Below, piece by piece: positions 45,409 to 59,372 of a stretch of 64,000 nucleotides of DNA; positions within the stretch are counted from its first letter, which is position 1; every line of letters begins with the position of its first letter. The notes beneath the pieces are model-generated. The model saw only the letters and a list, made by a program, of their open reading frames with translations. It was not told the DNA's origin and made no database searches. Made by a program: the position numbers and the translations under genes. This stretch comes from Chrysoperla carnea (lineage: Eukaryota; Arthropoda; Insecta; Neuroptera; Chrysopidae), in NCBI RefSeq assembly GCF_905475395.1, contig NC_058339.1, positions 12,036,001-12,100,000 of the forward strand, given 5' to 3'.

Positions 45409-48400
45409 TTTTTAAACAAATTTTCTACAATATATCATAACTAATTTTAAAATGATAATGTTTATTTATCAGTTTTACAAATGTTTCAGACAACATTAAC
45501 TAAACACAATGACTTAAATTAATTTTGTTTTATTTTTAGCGCTGCTTGTATATGTAATACCTACTTATAATTAATAAAAATATTTAATAATGAACTTTAA
45601 TCATAATAATCGGAATAATTTATTAGTATTGCAATTAAATTAAAATGCAAAGTTAAAACTTTATAATTGGAGAGTTTTTTAATGTTATTTAAAAGTTAAT
45701 TATTAATTACCACTCTTTTATGGAAGTAATTTTTTTGTTTTTGTACTTTCAGTATGTCATTATCAGCTGATGTAGACAATTTTTCTTAACATGTCACTAC
45801 ATTTTTGTGTACAGCCACCTACAGTTTACTAATTATTTCATGTGTATCGTGTAATTTAGTTCACTGATGTTCGCTTGAATTAAGAACACTTTAAAATCGA
45901 AATTGACGATTTATTTCTAGAAATTAATATTTATTTAATTTTATTAATGATTGATACAAATTTTAATATGCATTAATTAACATATATTAATAAATTAATA
46001 AATATTGCAAGCCGGTTTCGTTGTTCCGTACCAAATATGCTCATTATAATATGCATCTACTAGAGTAGATTTACTGAACGTTGATCCTTATGGATTTTAT
46101 TAATTCAAACACCGTATAATTTTTATCATTTACCTAGTAATTTATTTCGACATTATTATTAATTATTTACTAACAGCGCCTACATTAAAAAACACACCTA
46201 TGCATGTGGTTATACACATCTGTATATGTATTTGCCTATACACACATAGGGATATATTGAACAAATAAGTTCATTTTCCAACTTTAATTTAGCTACAACA
46301 TAAAATCCTGTCATTTTCATAACTTGTGACCATGGGAACTTTTCTTTAGAATGACTTCTACTATCATTTGCCAAAATTTAAAAAAGTTTGACCGAAATGC
46401 AGATTACATCTAATCTGTGCGAGGTCCTTTAGAAGGAACAACATTCCATGAAACTACTATACATAATGTATTCATGATTTTTGGAACGACAATCATTTTC
46501 ACGTGATTCGATATGAATTTTTTGATATAACATAATTTTTATTGTAATCAAAATACTTCCAATTCGTATTTTAAAATACAAATACTATGTTTGGTTATTA
46601 TCGAAAATAATATATAACACCAATTCTGAAAACATAAAACAGGGTGTGACGATTGACTTTCGATAGACATATCGAAATATTTGGGAGGAAATGAGTTTCC
46701 TATTTTCATACAATTGAATAAAAAAAATAAAATATTACAAAAATGGATACAAAAAGCAATTTTTTAGATGTGGTATTTTAAAGTTTGATAAAGTTAGTTT
46801 GAGTAAAATTAAAATATTTAACTAGTTTTAGGAATGAATAATAGTCGCGAATGTAAATAACTTTTGTTATTAAACTTTTCAAAAAGGAAATACCTAAATA
46901 AACTTGTTGTCAACTATATACGCTTACTATTTTGCGGTAAAATTTAAACATTTACAACTGCAATGCAGAAACGGATGTACAAGTAAGCCATATTGAAAAT
47001 ATTTCTATGTCGTCACAGCTCCATAAAGAAAAAAAGACTGAATGAATTGTCATCTACATACACAGTTCGTTGTGATTTTATCCACCTTTTTAAAAAAAAA
47101 ATAAATTCGTGTAACCTGTCAAAATTTATTAAAAAATCTTTTATAATTTTGTAAATTAATAAACAATTTGGTGGCTAATTTAAAATTATATTTGATGTGA
47201 TTTCAAAGTGTATGTGTGAATAGTTCTTTTTTTTTTTAATTAAGTGTATAATTAAGTGTATAATATTTGTACTATTATTGTTTGAAATAGGTAAGTTATT
47301 AAACTGGAATTTTTGTTTAAAGTGTTTTAACTAAAAAAAATTGAATTCTCCAAAAATATTTTCATTTATTTTGAGAGTTTCTTTTTTGTTTATTTAATAC
47401 GAGATTAGATTGAAAATGTTTTTTTTATGAAAGTCAGCTCATCTTTTATTGTATTTTGTCTACGTCATGTCTATGTTTACAAGATTATTATGTCAACTAC
47501 TTTTTTTTTTTTAAATAATCTTTATCAAGCAAACCAGTTAAGTATTACATTTTTCCATATTAGTATCGTATTGTGTCTCTGTGCCAGGTTTTAAGGTTAT
47601 TTTTTAAAAGTTTGAAGTAAAAAAAAAGTAGTAATTCGAAATGTTTTAGTTTATCGTGAGTGAATTTCATGGAAGGTATTTCATTTTTTGAAACGTATTT
47701 ATTGTTTGTTATTTATCATTACGATGTGTTAATTTTGACAGAATGATAAATTTAAGGTTGAATTGTTAATGAACGTGTAATATCAATAAAATTTTTAAGG
47801 ACGATTGCTAGGTCATTTTATTACTAAAATAAATAATTGTAGAGTTTATGTATATTTTCGAATTTCTAAAAAATTGTATAAATTAAGACTTTAATAAAAT
47901 CTCGGTCAATCAATCTGTAGGTGAAGCTGAATAATTTTTAATTTATCAACTTTCATTTAAAACTGATTACAAAGCTGTTTCTAAAATCACCAAAAAAAAA
48001 TTTCATATTTTGCATGGTTTTTTTTTGCTTTAGTTTGCGAACTAAAATTTTAATATTCGCTATCGATGTTACGAATGTTACGATAATGGTTAATATTAAC
48101 AATTATTTGTATCTATAAAGAACTAGTTGAATATTTGAGTATACAGAATGTTTTCAAAATGTTGAAGGTGGAATTGGGAGATTTACGAATTTCTTGGGTG
48201 AAAATTTTGATGAGTTATTCTTTTAAAACTCAACAATTAAGGATAAAAAGAGAAAACAATTTTTTTAGATTTAGTTTTACAACTTGATACCAAAAATTTA
48301 CAAGTAGGTAAAGACAAATAAACTTTGACAAGGACTTTAATACCAAAACTATGAACAATATCGCGGATTTCTTCTGCTTACCTAGATCAGAATGAAATTT

Positions 48401-48469
48401 TTGATAATAAGTTCATATTCTTTGATATTTCGAAAAATAAATTAGATATCGAAAATTTTAAAATGGGCC
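45409..48469. other. Gene-poor AT-rich region, possible 5' exon of epsin
   Basis: No coding exon was seen. At 47282-47297 AAATAG|GTAAGTT forms a good donor after a stretch (about 47040-47290) with several upstream ATGs but no long frame. It could be a noncoding first exon for epsin, which has no other visible 5' exon. This is a guess from position and the donor only. Confidence 0.25.
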
Positions 48470-49080
48470 ATTAAAGTGTACTCGAGGTTTTCGGGATCGC
48501 TAATCACGATTCCGAAGTCCGATATACTACTCCCTCTTAGGGTTACTCGGTCCCCGCTGGTCCTAAACAGCAATAATCTGTAAATATTCAACAAATAGAC
48601 CAACAAGTATAATACTGGGTTTTGTGGGGTCGCTAATCGCGATTCTGAAGTAATAATTTCAAAATAATTTTCTCTCTTTGGGGTAATTCCCCCTCGCTAG
48701 TCCAAATAGCAAATATCTATAAATATTCGACAAAATTATGAATTATGTCAGAGGGGGAGATGTATATTAGAACTCACAATCGTGATCAGGTACCCAAAAA
48801 ACCTCCAAGTATACTTTTTAGGCCTATTTTATTGAATATTTATAGAATATTGCTGTTTTGGACCAAGGGGTAGATTGCTCAAAGAAGGAGACAGTATTCT
48901 GACTTCAGAATCGTGATTAGTGGACCCCAAAAACTCACGAGTAATTTTTCTGGCCTTTTTCGTTGAATTTTTACAGCAAGGGCCGAATTACCCCAGGGGA
49001 GGAAGTGTTTTGGAATTCTGATTTTCGGAATCGTGATCAGTGACACTGAAAACCCTTGAGAATACTTTCTCAAGGATCAA
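48470..49080. repeat. V repeat cluster: two direct and three inverted units
   Basis: The word 'tcgctaatcacgattccgaa' (48498) recurs as 'tcgctaatcgcgattctgaa' (48630). Its reverse complement then appears three times: 'actcacaatcgtgatcaggt' (48772), 'ttcagaatcgtgattagtgg' (48902) and 'ttcggaatcgtgatcagtga' (49023). Units are about 120-155 bases and also share a CAGCAATAATCTGTAAATAT-like word. The two orientations meet near 48740, so the whole block can fold back. Confidence 0.65.
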
Positions 49081-49900
49081 AATCACCTCAAAAAATGGAT
49101 TCCAATAATTTGTCTATTTGGCTAATAACAATGGCCTAATTTTTTGGCGGCACCAAGTTAGATGTAGATTTTGATCTAAGGACCTTCCTGATCATGTAAA
49201 AAAAATTGGCCCAATAGTTTGAAGTATAAAAAATTTCTCACTTTACACTTTGTCTAAAATGATTGCTCTACATTTATTTAATTCGAATTAATTCAACATC
49301 CATCTTAAACAAATTTTCTGCGAATTTAATGATTTATTACATTCAAACAGGTCTAAATTTATTATATAACATCAAATAACTAAAACTACATGGTTTAAAA
49401 TAAAAAATTTCCCAAGAAGCACGCCCCGATTATGATAAAAATATAAACTTGAATAAAAACAACATTTCTAATTAATAATTTTATTTTCCAGTTGATTTGC
49501 AAAGTTTTAATTTTATTGAAATTTTATGTAATTTTAATTGTTGTCTCAAACTAAGTTTTGTTTGGGATTTTTGGTGTATCATTCTTACTTCGAAATTTTT
49601 TATGCATAGAATTTTGTTTAATATGATTCATTAACGAACTCGTGTCAATAAAGTGGATTTGAAACTACGGTATCTACCAAGGTTTCAAAAACTGTTACAT
49701 AATAATCTAATTAGTTTAAAAATAATTATTATTTGATTATCTAAATATTCTAAGTAGTGTTCGTAAAAAAATGTGTGATAAATTACCATTAACTAAAGGC
49801 TAATTTTGAAGGAAAAAAATTTTTGAAATGAAAACTTCTATAGGCGCGAAGATTTTTTTAAAAGGGTAAAATATTATGGATTATTGTCAGTAATGTTACG
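49081..49900. other. Spacer between two repeat clusters
   Basis: AT-rich sequence without recognisable genes or repeats. Confidence 0.3.
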
Positions 49901-51131
49901 TATGACCCAAATTTAGTAGGATTACATACTTGGTTTATCAAAATTGGATAAAATTTGAATGTGATAGAGCAAAATTAAATTTTTTGGATTCTGATGACGT
50001 CATAAAGTACAAAAATTAGATTTTTTGATAACACAGACAAACTTGATCCGATCTCATTGGAATTTTTCTTGAAATCCACTAATTTTGGGCCATTTTTTTC
50101 AGCTGTGATGTCCATTTTTCGCTAGCTATAACTAATATGCTAATTCCGGGATCAGAATTCCACATTCTTGAAACCTATTAGAGCTAGGTTAATTTTGATC
50201 ACAAATTTGGAAAGTATGGCCCAAATTTAGTAGAATTACATACTTGGTTTGTCAAAATTTATTTAAAATTTGGATATGATAGAGCAAAATTAAATTTTTG
50301 GATTTTGATGACGTCATAAAGTTTAAAAATTATATTTTTTTGATAACACAAACAAATTTGATCCGATCTTAATGGAATTTTTTTTTAAATTCTCTAATTT
50401 TGTGCCATTCTTTTCAGCTGTGATGTCAGTTTTTCCCTAGCTGTCACATACGTGCTTAATTCAGGGACTAGGTCTCCACATTCTTGAAACCTATTAGAGC
50501 TAGGTTAATTTTGACATTAAATTTGAAAAGTATGACCCAAATTTAGAAGGAGTACATACTTGGTTTATCAAAATTGGATAAAATTTGAATGTGATAGAGC
50601 AAAATTAAAATTTTTGGATTCTGATGACGTCATAAAGTTCAAAAATTTGATTTTTTGATAACACAGGCAAACTTGATCCGATCGTATTGGAATTTTTTTT
50701 GAAATCCACTAATTTTGGGCCATTCTTTTCAGCTGTGATGTCAGTTTTTCCCTAGCTATCACACATGTGCTTAATTCCGGGACTAGGATTCCACATTCTT
50801 GAAACATAAGAAAGCTAGGCTAATTTTGATCACGAATTTGGAAAGTATGGCCCAAATTTAGTAGAATTACATACTTGGTTTATCAAAATTGGATAAAATT
50901 TGAATGTGATAGAGCAAAATTAAAATTTTTGGATTCTGATGACGTCATAAAGTTAAAAAATTCGATTTTTTGATAACACAGGCAAACTTGATCCGATCTT
51001 ATTGGAATTTTTTTTGAAACCCACTAATTTTGGGTCATTATTTTCAGTTGTGATGTCAATTTTTCGCAAGCTATCACTGATGTGCTTAATTCCGGGACCA
51101 GGACTCCACATTCTTGAAACCTATTAGAGCT
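49901..51131 (+). repeat. W satellite: four tandem ~315-bp units
   Basis: Units begin TATGRCCCAAATTTAG at 49901, 50215, 50531 and 50846, so the periods are 314, 316 and 315 bases; the last unit ends near 51131. Each unit carries 'gatgacgtcataaag', which contains the palindrome TGACGTCA, and TTTTCAGCTGTGATGTC or a close variant. Copies differ by scattered substitutions and by small indels, so the array is not freshly made. Confidence 0.9.
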
Positions 51132-54100
51132 ATTCTTGACATGTTTTAACATCTTTTGAAGAATTAAAAATTAAGGTTTTAGAATTAGACAATTTGTATA
51201 ATATGATAAGCACAAAAATTTAATTTATAAGCATTATTTTTCACCTTTGAAAATGTCTTGTTTGGGAATTTTTCCAAACATTAAAGTGTTAGTATCTCGA
51301 AAAAGGTGAATTTACGAAATCCTAGGATATTATCCTAGGATCATTGGCACCGCTGCTTTTATATTTCATTGTTCTCTATTTAAAAATGTTTGATACGCGT
51401 TCGGTACGGTGCGACATATTTTTAATACCTACCATAAAATCATAATTTTAAAATTGGTTAAAACTGTTTGTTAATGGGTAATAAACATAAAAAAAAAATT
51501 CCAACTAGAAATTATGTCAATGAATTTATATGAATTTTTAACTCTCTGGTGGAAAGTTGTCGTTTCCTCTCTGAAATTCAAAAAAATTTTCCCTTTTATG
51601 GTGTAGATACAAACATGTTGTAACACCTTGGATATATTGTCATAGTGATTTTCGAAGAAATGTTTTAAATAAAAATTGTTAGTATTTTTATGAGGATCAA
51701 CTTTCTAATTTAAAGTGTTATTCTATCTTTACCGTTTAGAATCTTATTTGGTTATTAAAAAAACCCGAAGTACTAGGTCCAATCTGATGTCAGAATATGG
51801 TGACCTCCATCAAACTCTGCAACTTTGCTTTCATCTAAAAGTACTTTAATGGTCTAGGCTACAAAAGCAATACTCACCACGGCTTATTTTTAAATATTTG
51901 TTATTTTAATTAGCTTTTGTTACCTCCATGCGGTGGACCATTATTAAATATACAAACACTCCATCATTTCTTAATAATTATTATTGCAATTTCTCCCAGT
52001 TTTCCATCAGTTTGGGATCACATGCCAGAAATAGAAATATTCAAACTTTTATAGAAGAATATATGATGCGAGTACCTGAATGGCCGAGCTTAACTTGGTA
52101 TTTTTTTAGTTAAAAAGAACAAAAATTTTATCACTAATATTAAACCATTAAAAATGTCTCTACACAAATACCAATTTGAATGTCTCGATAAATTAATTTA
52201 TTTCGTCGCCGATAGATGTCAGGAAGACTCCTATTTTGCAGTCAATGTTTCAGTTTTTCCTGAAAACACGGATAAAACCACTCTTTCTATAAATGAAACC
52301 TAGCCAGATGGATTTTACGCCCTAAGGATCAATTCAATTATCGCTTAGCAGTGAATGAAGAGTATCAACGTGAATAATTTAAATATAATAATATATGTAT
52401 ATCTGTGTATCGAGGTCGTGTGAGCAATTCGTTTCAACTTTTAATGTAATTATTTTCAGTAATGATTTCATTAGAATCGGTGTGTTTATTCATGACGCAA
52501 TGCTATTATTATGATATGTAACAATATCCATAATTATTTCTAAAATAAAAGAATATGGAAAAAATATTCTAGAAAAATCGAAAGAATTGATAAAATAGTA
52601 TTTAAAAGGAATAAATTTGGAATTAGATGAAATGTTCAATTAATTTAAAGAATAATTAAATAAAAATTTCGTATAATAGACTAGGTCGTGTATCCTCTCA
52701 GTCTGTTTTATTTATTTCATTAGATTTCGAGGTTGACCCCCCCCCTTTCTTGAATAAGATGATCGGGTTATATACCTACTTATTTCGGTCGAAAAACCGA
52801 AATCGGACTTAAAAAGTTGTTTAGAATTTTTAATGCGAAGAAACTCAACAAGGTTCATTTATTGATATACAAAAGATGGAGAATCGGGGATAGAAATTTG
52901 TGTGAAATCATTTGCAGTGTTTTCTATTAATTGAGCTCAGGACTTCCTGTATAATTTATCAATAATAATAATTACATTGTTTAAACAACGATAAAACGAA
53001 ATAAACATGGAATAAGATAGTTGTTAAAACTTTTTTTCAACTTATATTTTTTTCAATTCATTTGAAATCCCATTCAAATTCAAAACCAAGAGTTATTAAG
53101 GACGTTCATTATTCATTCATCCACCTGTGCACTCATAGGAAAATAGTTTGTAAATTTGAGAGTTCTGTTAAAAGTTTTAATAATTATTAACTGGTCAAAG
53201 TTTCAAGTATATTTATCGAATATCGAATATAGTTTTATTTCCCATTAGTCCCTTGTTAAATCTTGCTTTTTGCCACCTTTTAAACTTAAAATTCACCGAA
53301 ATTAATTCGATACCATAATTGTTTTTCTTAAATCATTCAAATATCATAATTTTTTTGTTATTTGTCTATTAGTCTCATGATTGTCCGTCCTTCACTTCTG
53401 TCTAGATGTTTTTTAGAGCAATTATTTTATATGTTTATGACACATCTTTAAACGTTTTTCTTTTTTAGCTAAATTTAAATATTTGGATGTTTATATATTT
53501 CCACGAAAATGTAAACAAAGCAAAGACTAATTTTACTTGTATAGGTTACTGAACGAAATTTTAATAAAGTCATGAATTTTCGATGCCGTATAGGATCTGT
53601 ATGTATCACATCCTTGTTAAACCCGTCTGCACTCGTGTTATATCCATTTTAACTAATTTCACCACATCTCTATCAAAAGTTTTCTTAATTTACTGAGTAA
53701 GACTTATATTAAACTAACGAAAGTACACGAACAGACCCGAAAATTTCCGAAGTTAATTTTTTTTGCTCATATCATTACTCTTGTGATAAGAGAAATTCTT
53801 ACAATTTCTGAAGGACTTGAAAAAAATTATTTTTAAAAATGTTGGGTCTTTTACATCTGAAAGAAGACATGAGTTGAATGTTTGTGGCGAAAATTTTGTT
53901 GACTTAATAGCAAAATAACAAGCTGATCTTCACATTTAATTAAGAAATTATACGATAAATATAAACTACAGCTTGAGGTCATATAAACTGTAGAATCCAA
54001 TTACAAATAATGTTCAATACGGAAGCTGATAAACACGGAATTGTTATTCTTATAATAAAATTCTTATTTTTATAGTTATTTAATCTATCATATATGAATG

Positions 54101-54260
54101 CAAATGCAACATAAAGGTCCTTGAATCTGCCTACTGATCTTGAAATGATTTTTGAAATAAAAAATATAAATACACTTTGTGTATATGTATATTATTTATA
54201 AAATCAAGGTTTCATATGATTTAAATTTTTATTCCATTAAGGAGCCAGTTTTATATATAC
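51132..54260. other. Gene-poor AT-rich region
   Basis: No exon, RNA gene or complete transposon was identified. There is a run of ten or so C near 52737. A 61-codon frame at 51928-52113 is not supported by any domain. Confidence 0.3.
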
Positions 54261-54965
54261 ACTAGCAGTTACCCGCTCACTTCGCTGTGTAAATGCTGCG
54301 AGCATTTTACCTCTCTAGGGGTTCATTTTTAGAAACAAAATTCTCCGAAATCATCTCCAAAATATTTACATATATCCAATTAAGTCAGATCTGTTCAGCT
54401 GTTTAGCCGTGAAAGATAAGCAGACATAATTACTTTCGCTTTTATAATATTACTAGCAGTTACTTGTTTGTCCGCTTCGCTAGGAAATTTCAACTTTTAA
54501 AACCTTCACTTCCTTTGCTCTCACTTACAGCCTCCCTTTTTTGTTCACAATTTTATTGGTTTTAAATATTTGATGTGGTTCCCTAATTTTTTTGAAAATA
54601 ACTATTTTTTAATCTTTATTTATTTTATTTTAAACTGAATCCAATATATAATTAATTTTCATTATGTGGGTGGAGTCAGTTACTTCGTTCTTATCCAAAC
54701 CACGACAGTATGATCAATTTTACCAACCCATTAATTAAAATTGCTCACACACCTTCCAATCAGTAGCCGAACGTTTTAAAGACGATATAAATCGCACGAC
54801 CAATGAGCTGAATTTTTGAAAATAAATTACAGCCCATCTTACTCGAGTATATTCTCAGTGTTCAAGATTATCATACCAAATTTTATCAAAATTGATCCGA
54901 AAGTTTAGCTGTGAGAGCCAAGCAAGTAGATAATCAGCGTTACTTTCGCATAATATTAATAAAGA
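54261..54965 (-). mobile_element. Helentron-like ends, two nested or tandem copies
   Basis: ACTAGCAGTTACCCGCTCAC at 54261 and ACTAGCAGTTACTTGTTTGT at 54452 are reverse-orientation versions of the GCGGG...CTGCTAGT right end seen at 23.2 and 57.5 kb. Each is followed by a CTTCGCT stem-like piece. Internal sequence between them and after the second (to about 54965, 'cgttactttcgcataatatt') is shared in part. No Rep-helicase coding sequence is present, so these are non-autonomous. Confidence 0.5.
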
Positions 54966-55872
54966 TTTGCATAGAATTTAAATGAGGTTGCAAATTGCTT
55001 GTTTTTGTTTTTCTCATTGAATCGTAAATTTTTTAGTAATACAAAAATTTCAAATTATCAATGAAATGAAAATATTAGACATTTTTATTTAAACATTGCA
55101 AATATTTCTAGGACATTGACATTGTCATGCAAGAATAACAATATAATGATCTTTTTATTTACTACTATTTTTAATTTTTAGTAAATAAACAACTTTTTTT
55201 ATATACTCCATTCATTTGAAACTATTCCACAAATCTTCGAAGTATTGAAAACATGTACTTTCAAAACATGTATTACACATTCAAAAAAGATACGCTCGAA
55301 AAACATAACCACCCTTTGACTGTCGGGTAAAAAGGTTGTAACAAAAAAAGATAGAAGATTTTTTCGGTTTCCTTGTTTATTGAAAATAAAATCATTTAAC
55401 CCAGTTTTTTCCTATTTTCCTAGATAGAGGTACAATATTTTCATAACGAGCGTTTCCTTACATTCTGTAAAATAGATATGAAGAAAAATGAGTGTTTGTC
55501 AGCATATCGTTAATTATTTGATATACATTTAATTAGTGTCAAATATAAAACGTATATGGTTTCAATAAAATAAATAAAAAATTAAAATACTTTGATCCGA
55601 TTAAATTCGTTCATAATTACACACCCCGAATGTAAAAATATTTGAAACTTTTTGAAAATTCCAGGGTTAATTAACAAAACAATTGTATTCGAACGAATCT
55701 ACATTTTCGAAGTCCGAAATTTCGGTCATTGCTTTGATTTTGGTCGAAACCCAAAGTATTCATAAAATAAACTATGACAAATTTCGTCTCTTTAGACCCC
55801 TGCCTCCTAAGTAGCTACGGATTGGTACATTTTCTACATTCTCCTGCATTTCTAGCTGTATCTATACTTGTA
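54966..55872. other. Gene-free AT-rich stretch
   Basis: Nothing recognised. Confidence 0.3.
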
Positions 55873-56095
55873 CAGAGTGGAGCATTTTAATCTATTATAG
55901 CAACGCATCTAAGCTTTTATTTGAATTAATAGTTTTGTAATTAACCAATCAAAAGATAACCTTAGCAAAAGTTGAAGAGTTTGATGGTGGACATTCTGTT
56001 TTGGGTTGCTTTAATAGTCAATTTAGATCCTAAAAGGTAAGAAATAGAAAAACACTTTAAATTAGAAAAAAACACGAGATAGGTAGATAAACACG
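55873..56095 (+). repeat. R interspersed repeat, copy 2
   Basis: ACAGAGTGGAGCATTTTAAT, GAGTTTGATGGTGGACATTC and 'ttgctttaatagtcaattta' occur in the same order as in the copy at 20033-20275. It carries internal deletions relative to that copy. Confidence 0.6.
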
Positions 56096-57111
56096 ATTTA
56101 TAACAACCCTCTGTTTGCGTTGAGGGTAACGTTGCAATATTTTATACTATATTATATTAGTTCACTCTGTACACTGTTCCTACAACATTGCCGCTTGAAA
56201 AGCTAACTTTTTATTTATTCGTTTAAAACAAGTAAATATTATGTAAGTTTTCACGTGGAAACTCAAGTCATAATTGTTAATATGACGTACGGCAAAATAC
56301 ATTAGTTTTTATGTTTATTTATAGTAAAAATAATCGATTTTTTATTCACTTTGTTATTTTATTAAATGAATGTGTATTGTAAATTGAGTTTTGTTGAAAT
56401 AACCTTGACGAATAAAATCAAATAAAAGCTACTTTAGTCGGAAAATACGTCGTCTGTACTCTTGTACATTGTACAACTTAGTTAATATTCCATTAATATT
56501 GGAAAATATATTTTTAGTCATATTGGCTACGAAAATATAGACTTGTGCACTGTATCAAAAGTCAATAGAGAGGAGTGGCGGTGGGTGGGGGCTAAAAACC
56601 CTTTTTGTAGCATCTATAACATTTAAAGGGTTTGGTAATGTCTGTTATATATACTTTTTCAAATGAAAATTTGATATAGAAGGTTGTTTACAAAACATAT
56701 CAATGTTTTTAAAGCGATAGTTTATTCTAGTAATTTAAAGGAAAAGCGCTGTGTATCTGCATATCTCCTCCAGATTGAATAAGGACGGTTGAAAGTCTTT
56801 ACATGGTAAGAAATTTTTTATAGATATATCTCTATGTCAGTATCGGTGTAAACGCCATACTTAATACTTTGTGAGGGAATAGTGACTAAGATTAGCAATA
56901 GTTATGGCGGACGAGTCAATGCAGTATGGGCATCTGGTCCATACTAGTTGGCGATACCCACAATACTTCTGGTGGATAGCTCTATTCAGTACTATAATAT
57001 TACTTTTGCTAATATAAATACTATAATTATGTGTCAGTCTCTAATTATGTATAGTATACTAGCATTGTAGTAAACGCCATGCATTTCTTACCATATAATA
57101 TTTAGATCAAT
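56096..57111. other. Gene-free stretch
   Basis: No gene recognised. Around 56960-57080 short words such as 'ctataattatgt' and 'agtact' recur loosely, but no clear unit was defined. Confidence 0.3.
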
Positions 57112-57538
57112 TTTAGTCCGTATCTCAAAAACCATAGATAATATAAATATTTATATTATACTATCAAAAACTATTAGACCAGTCAACAAATGCACTTGAT
57201 TTTTGTACTCTTTGGGTTCAAAATTACCTTGTGTACTGAATTTTATCGAACGGAGATAAAAAAAATTTTTGGTTTTTTGCAATTTTTTTAAGGGGTACAC
57301 CCTTTTGAAAAAATCGAGAAAATCGATGAATCTCAGTGGATGATTGGACCCATAGAAAGTTACAATGTCAGCGAGTATCATGGGCAAAACTTTATTTTCA
57401 AAAAATTTAGAGTTCCCCACCGAAAAATTAAAATCCATATAATTGTGAACAAAAAGGAGGATAAGTGATGGTTATAACGTGATAGTTTTTGTTTTAAAAG
57501 AGAGAAATTGCTCAGCAAAGCGGGCGGGTATCTCCTAG
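57112..57538 (+). mobile_element. Helentron-like element with one partial Z unit
   Basis: Z wording ('accagtcaacaaatgcactt', 'gaattttatcgaa', 'aaaaatcgagaaaatcg') is followed by the tail 'gttacaatgtcagcgagtat' and CAGCAAAGCGGGCGGGTATC then TCCTAG at 57533-57538. This is the same order as in the copy at 22.5-23.2 kb, confirming that Z units and the CTAG-ending tail belong to one element family. Confidence 0.6.
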
Positions 57539-58715
57539 CGTAAAATAAAAATTAAAGAGTATAATGTTATGTGAACAGGTTCGTTGTGCTGCGACGTTTT
57601 CCAAGTAATGAAGACACAATAAATTAATTGATGTTATTGATAAATTGAATTAATGAAAAATTAATTAATATTCTCTTATTTTTCAATTAATTACGTAATG
57701 ATATGTATGTATAGCGTCCAATAATACCTATGAGGTTTTCTCAATAATTCCTTTGTGTCTACCACTTTGAATAATTAGTTTTTTTGTTTTGTTTGTTGTA
57801 TTTATTCAATAATAATCATTTAAACAAGTACTTCTATGTTTACTTAAATATTTATGTAACCATTTAGTGGCCATGACATTTGATTATTGGTTTATAGTAA
57901 ATTATTATGATGAAACCTTTTAAAATGTATTTAAATAGTTATGTTTTATTTCAAATAGTGCAGGCGTTAGTAGGTAGGTTCTCTTTTGATTGGAAGATGT
58001 TTTTCCATAAAACTAAACTGCAGAAAAGGATTTAGTGATGATTTTGAAATCATGCAAAATTGATCTTACGGATCATAAAACATAGAAAATGACCTTAAGG
58101 TAGTTCCTCCGCGACCGTCCAGTCAAAAAGTTTTGGACTAATACTATCATTCAGTGCATTAACTGTGCTATGACTATTATACATATACCATATATTATTT
58201 TCACAAGACTGTAGTTACTCACTATTATATATTCTATACGTATACACACACATACTTTGATATATACCTTTACCATTAGTTTTTATATGCTTTCCACAAA
58301 AATTATCGCTAAAACGAGTTATTTATTTAAGTTTTTTATCGAAACTATATGGTAAATAATTTTTATTTTTATTTATATATTTTCTAAATATAGTATTCTA
58401 CATTATATTAGTTTTTCATAGAGATGGTGGACGTCATTCATTGGTAAATAAATATAATATTTGTAAATTTGTGTATTTTTATACACTTCTCCCATGTACA
58501 CGTACAAATTGCGTCACTTTTAATTGCTAATATCTCATGTATGGCATGGTAAATCATCTTCTAATTTTAACAGCAAGTGTATTATGAATTAAATATTTTA
58601 TATTCTGAGTTTTGAGAAATTCTTGGAATATCACTTTCGTGTAGGTACTACCTTAAGGAGATAGGATTGAATAATACTAGAGATTTCAATAAAACTTTAT
58701 AATCTACATTTTTTA
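57539..58715. other. Gene-free AT-rich stretch
   Basis: Nothing recognised. Confidence 0.3.
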
Positions 58716-59372
58716 TACCATGTATATATGAAATATACATAGTATATTAAGTTTCGTCCCAAGTTTGTAACGCTTAAAAATATTGATGCTACGAACAAAA
58801 TTTTGGTATAGGTGTTCATAGAATCACCTAATTAATCCATTTCCGGTTGTCCGTCCGTCCGTCCGTCCGTCTGTGGACACGATAACTCAAAAACGAAAAA
58901 AGATATCGATCTGAAATTTTTACAGCGTACTCAGGACGTAAAAAGTGAGGTCAAGTTCGTAAATGAGCATCATAGGTCAATTGGGTCTTGGGTCCGTAGG
59001 ACCCATCTTGTAAGCCGTTAGAGATAGAACAAAAGTTTAAATGTAAAAAATGTTGCTTATAAAAAAATAAAAAACTTTTGTTTGAAACATTTTTTTGTAA
59101 ACATCACTGTTTACCCACGAGGGCGTTAATTAGGTGCAAATTTTATAGTATGTATTAATATAGGAATATCAAAGTGAATATCTTTTGTTATTTACGTGAC
59201 GTCAAAAAAACAAACGATTGCGCATCAACACTTGCGCATTATATGAGAATATCAGTTAAATATGTCAGATATGTATGTATGTGAAATGTGACAGAGTAAT
59301 CAACACTGCCTATACATGGTATTTCAACAATTAACTCAGCCAATTGTTTGTTTTCACTTGTTTAATAACAAA
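58716..59372 (+). repeat. X repeat, complete uninterrupted copy (~655 bp)
   Basis: It starts TTTTTATACCATGTATATAT and ends 'gtttgttttcacttgttt'. Internal landmarks are a (GTCC)n microsatellite with GTCTGTGGACACGATAACTC, 'acgtaaaaagtgaggtcaag', GTCAATTGGGTCTTGGGTCC and 'tgtttacccacgagggcg'. It has no coding potential and no clear inverted ends. It provides the reference for the copies near 11.6, 14.0, 14.7, 17.6-18.8 and 20.3-20.8 kb. Confidence 0.8.
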
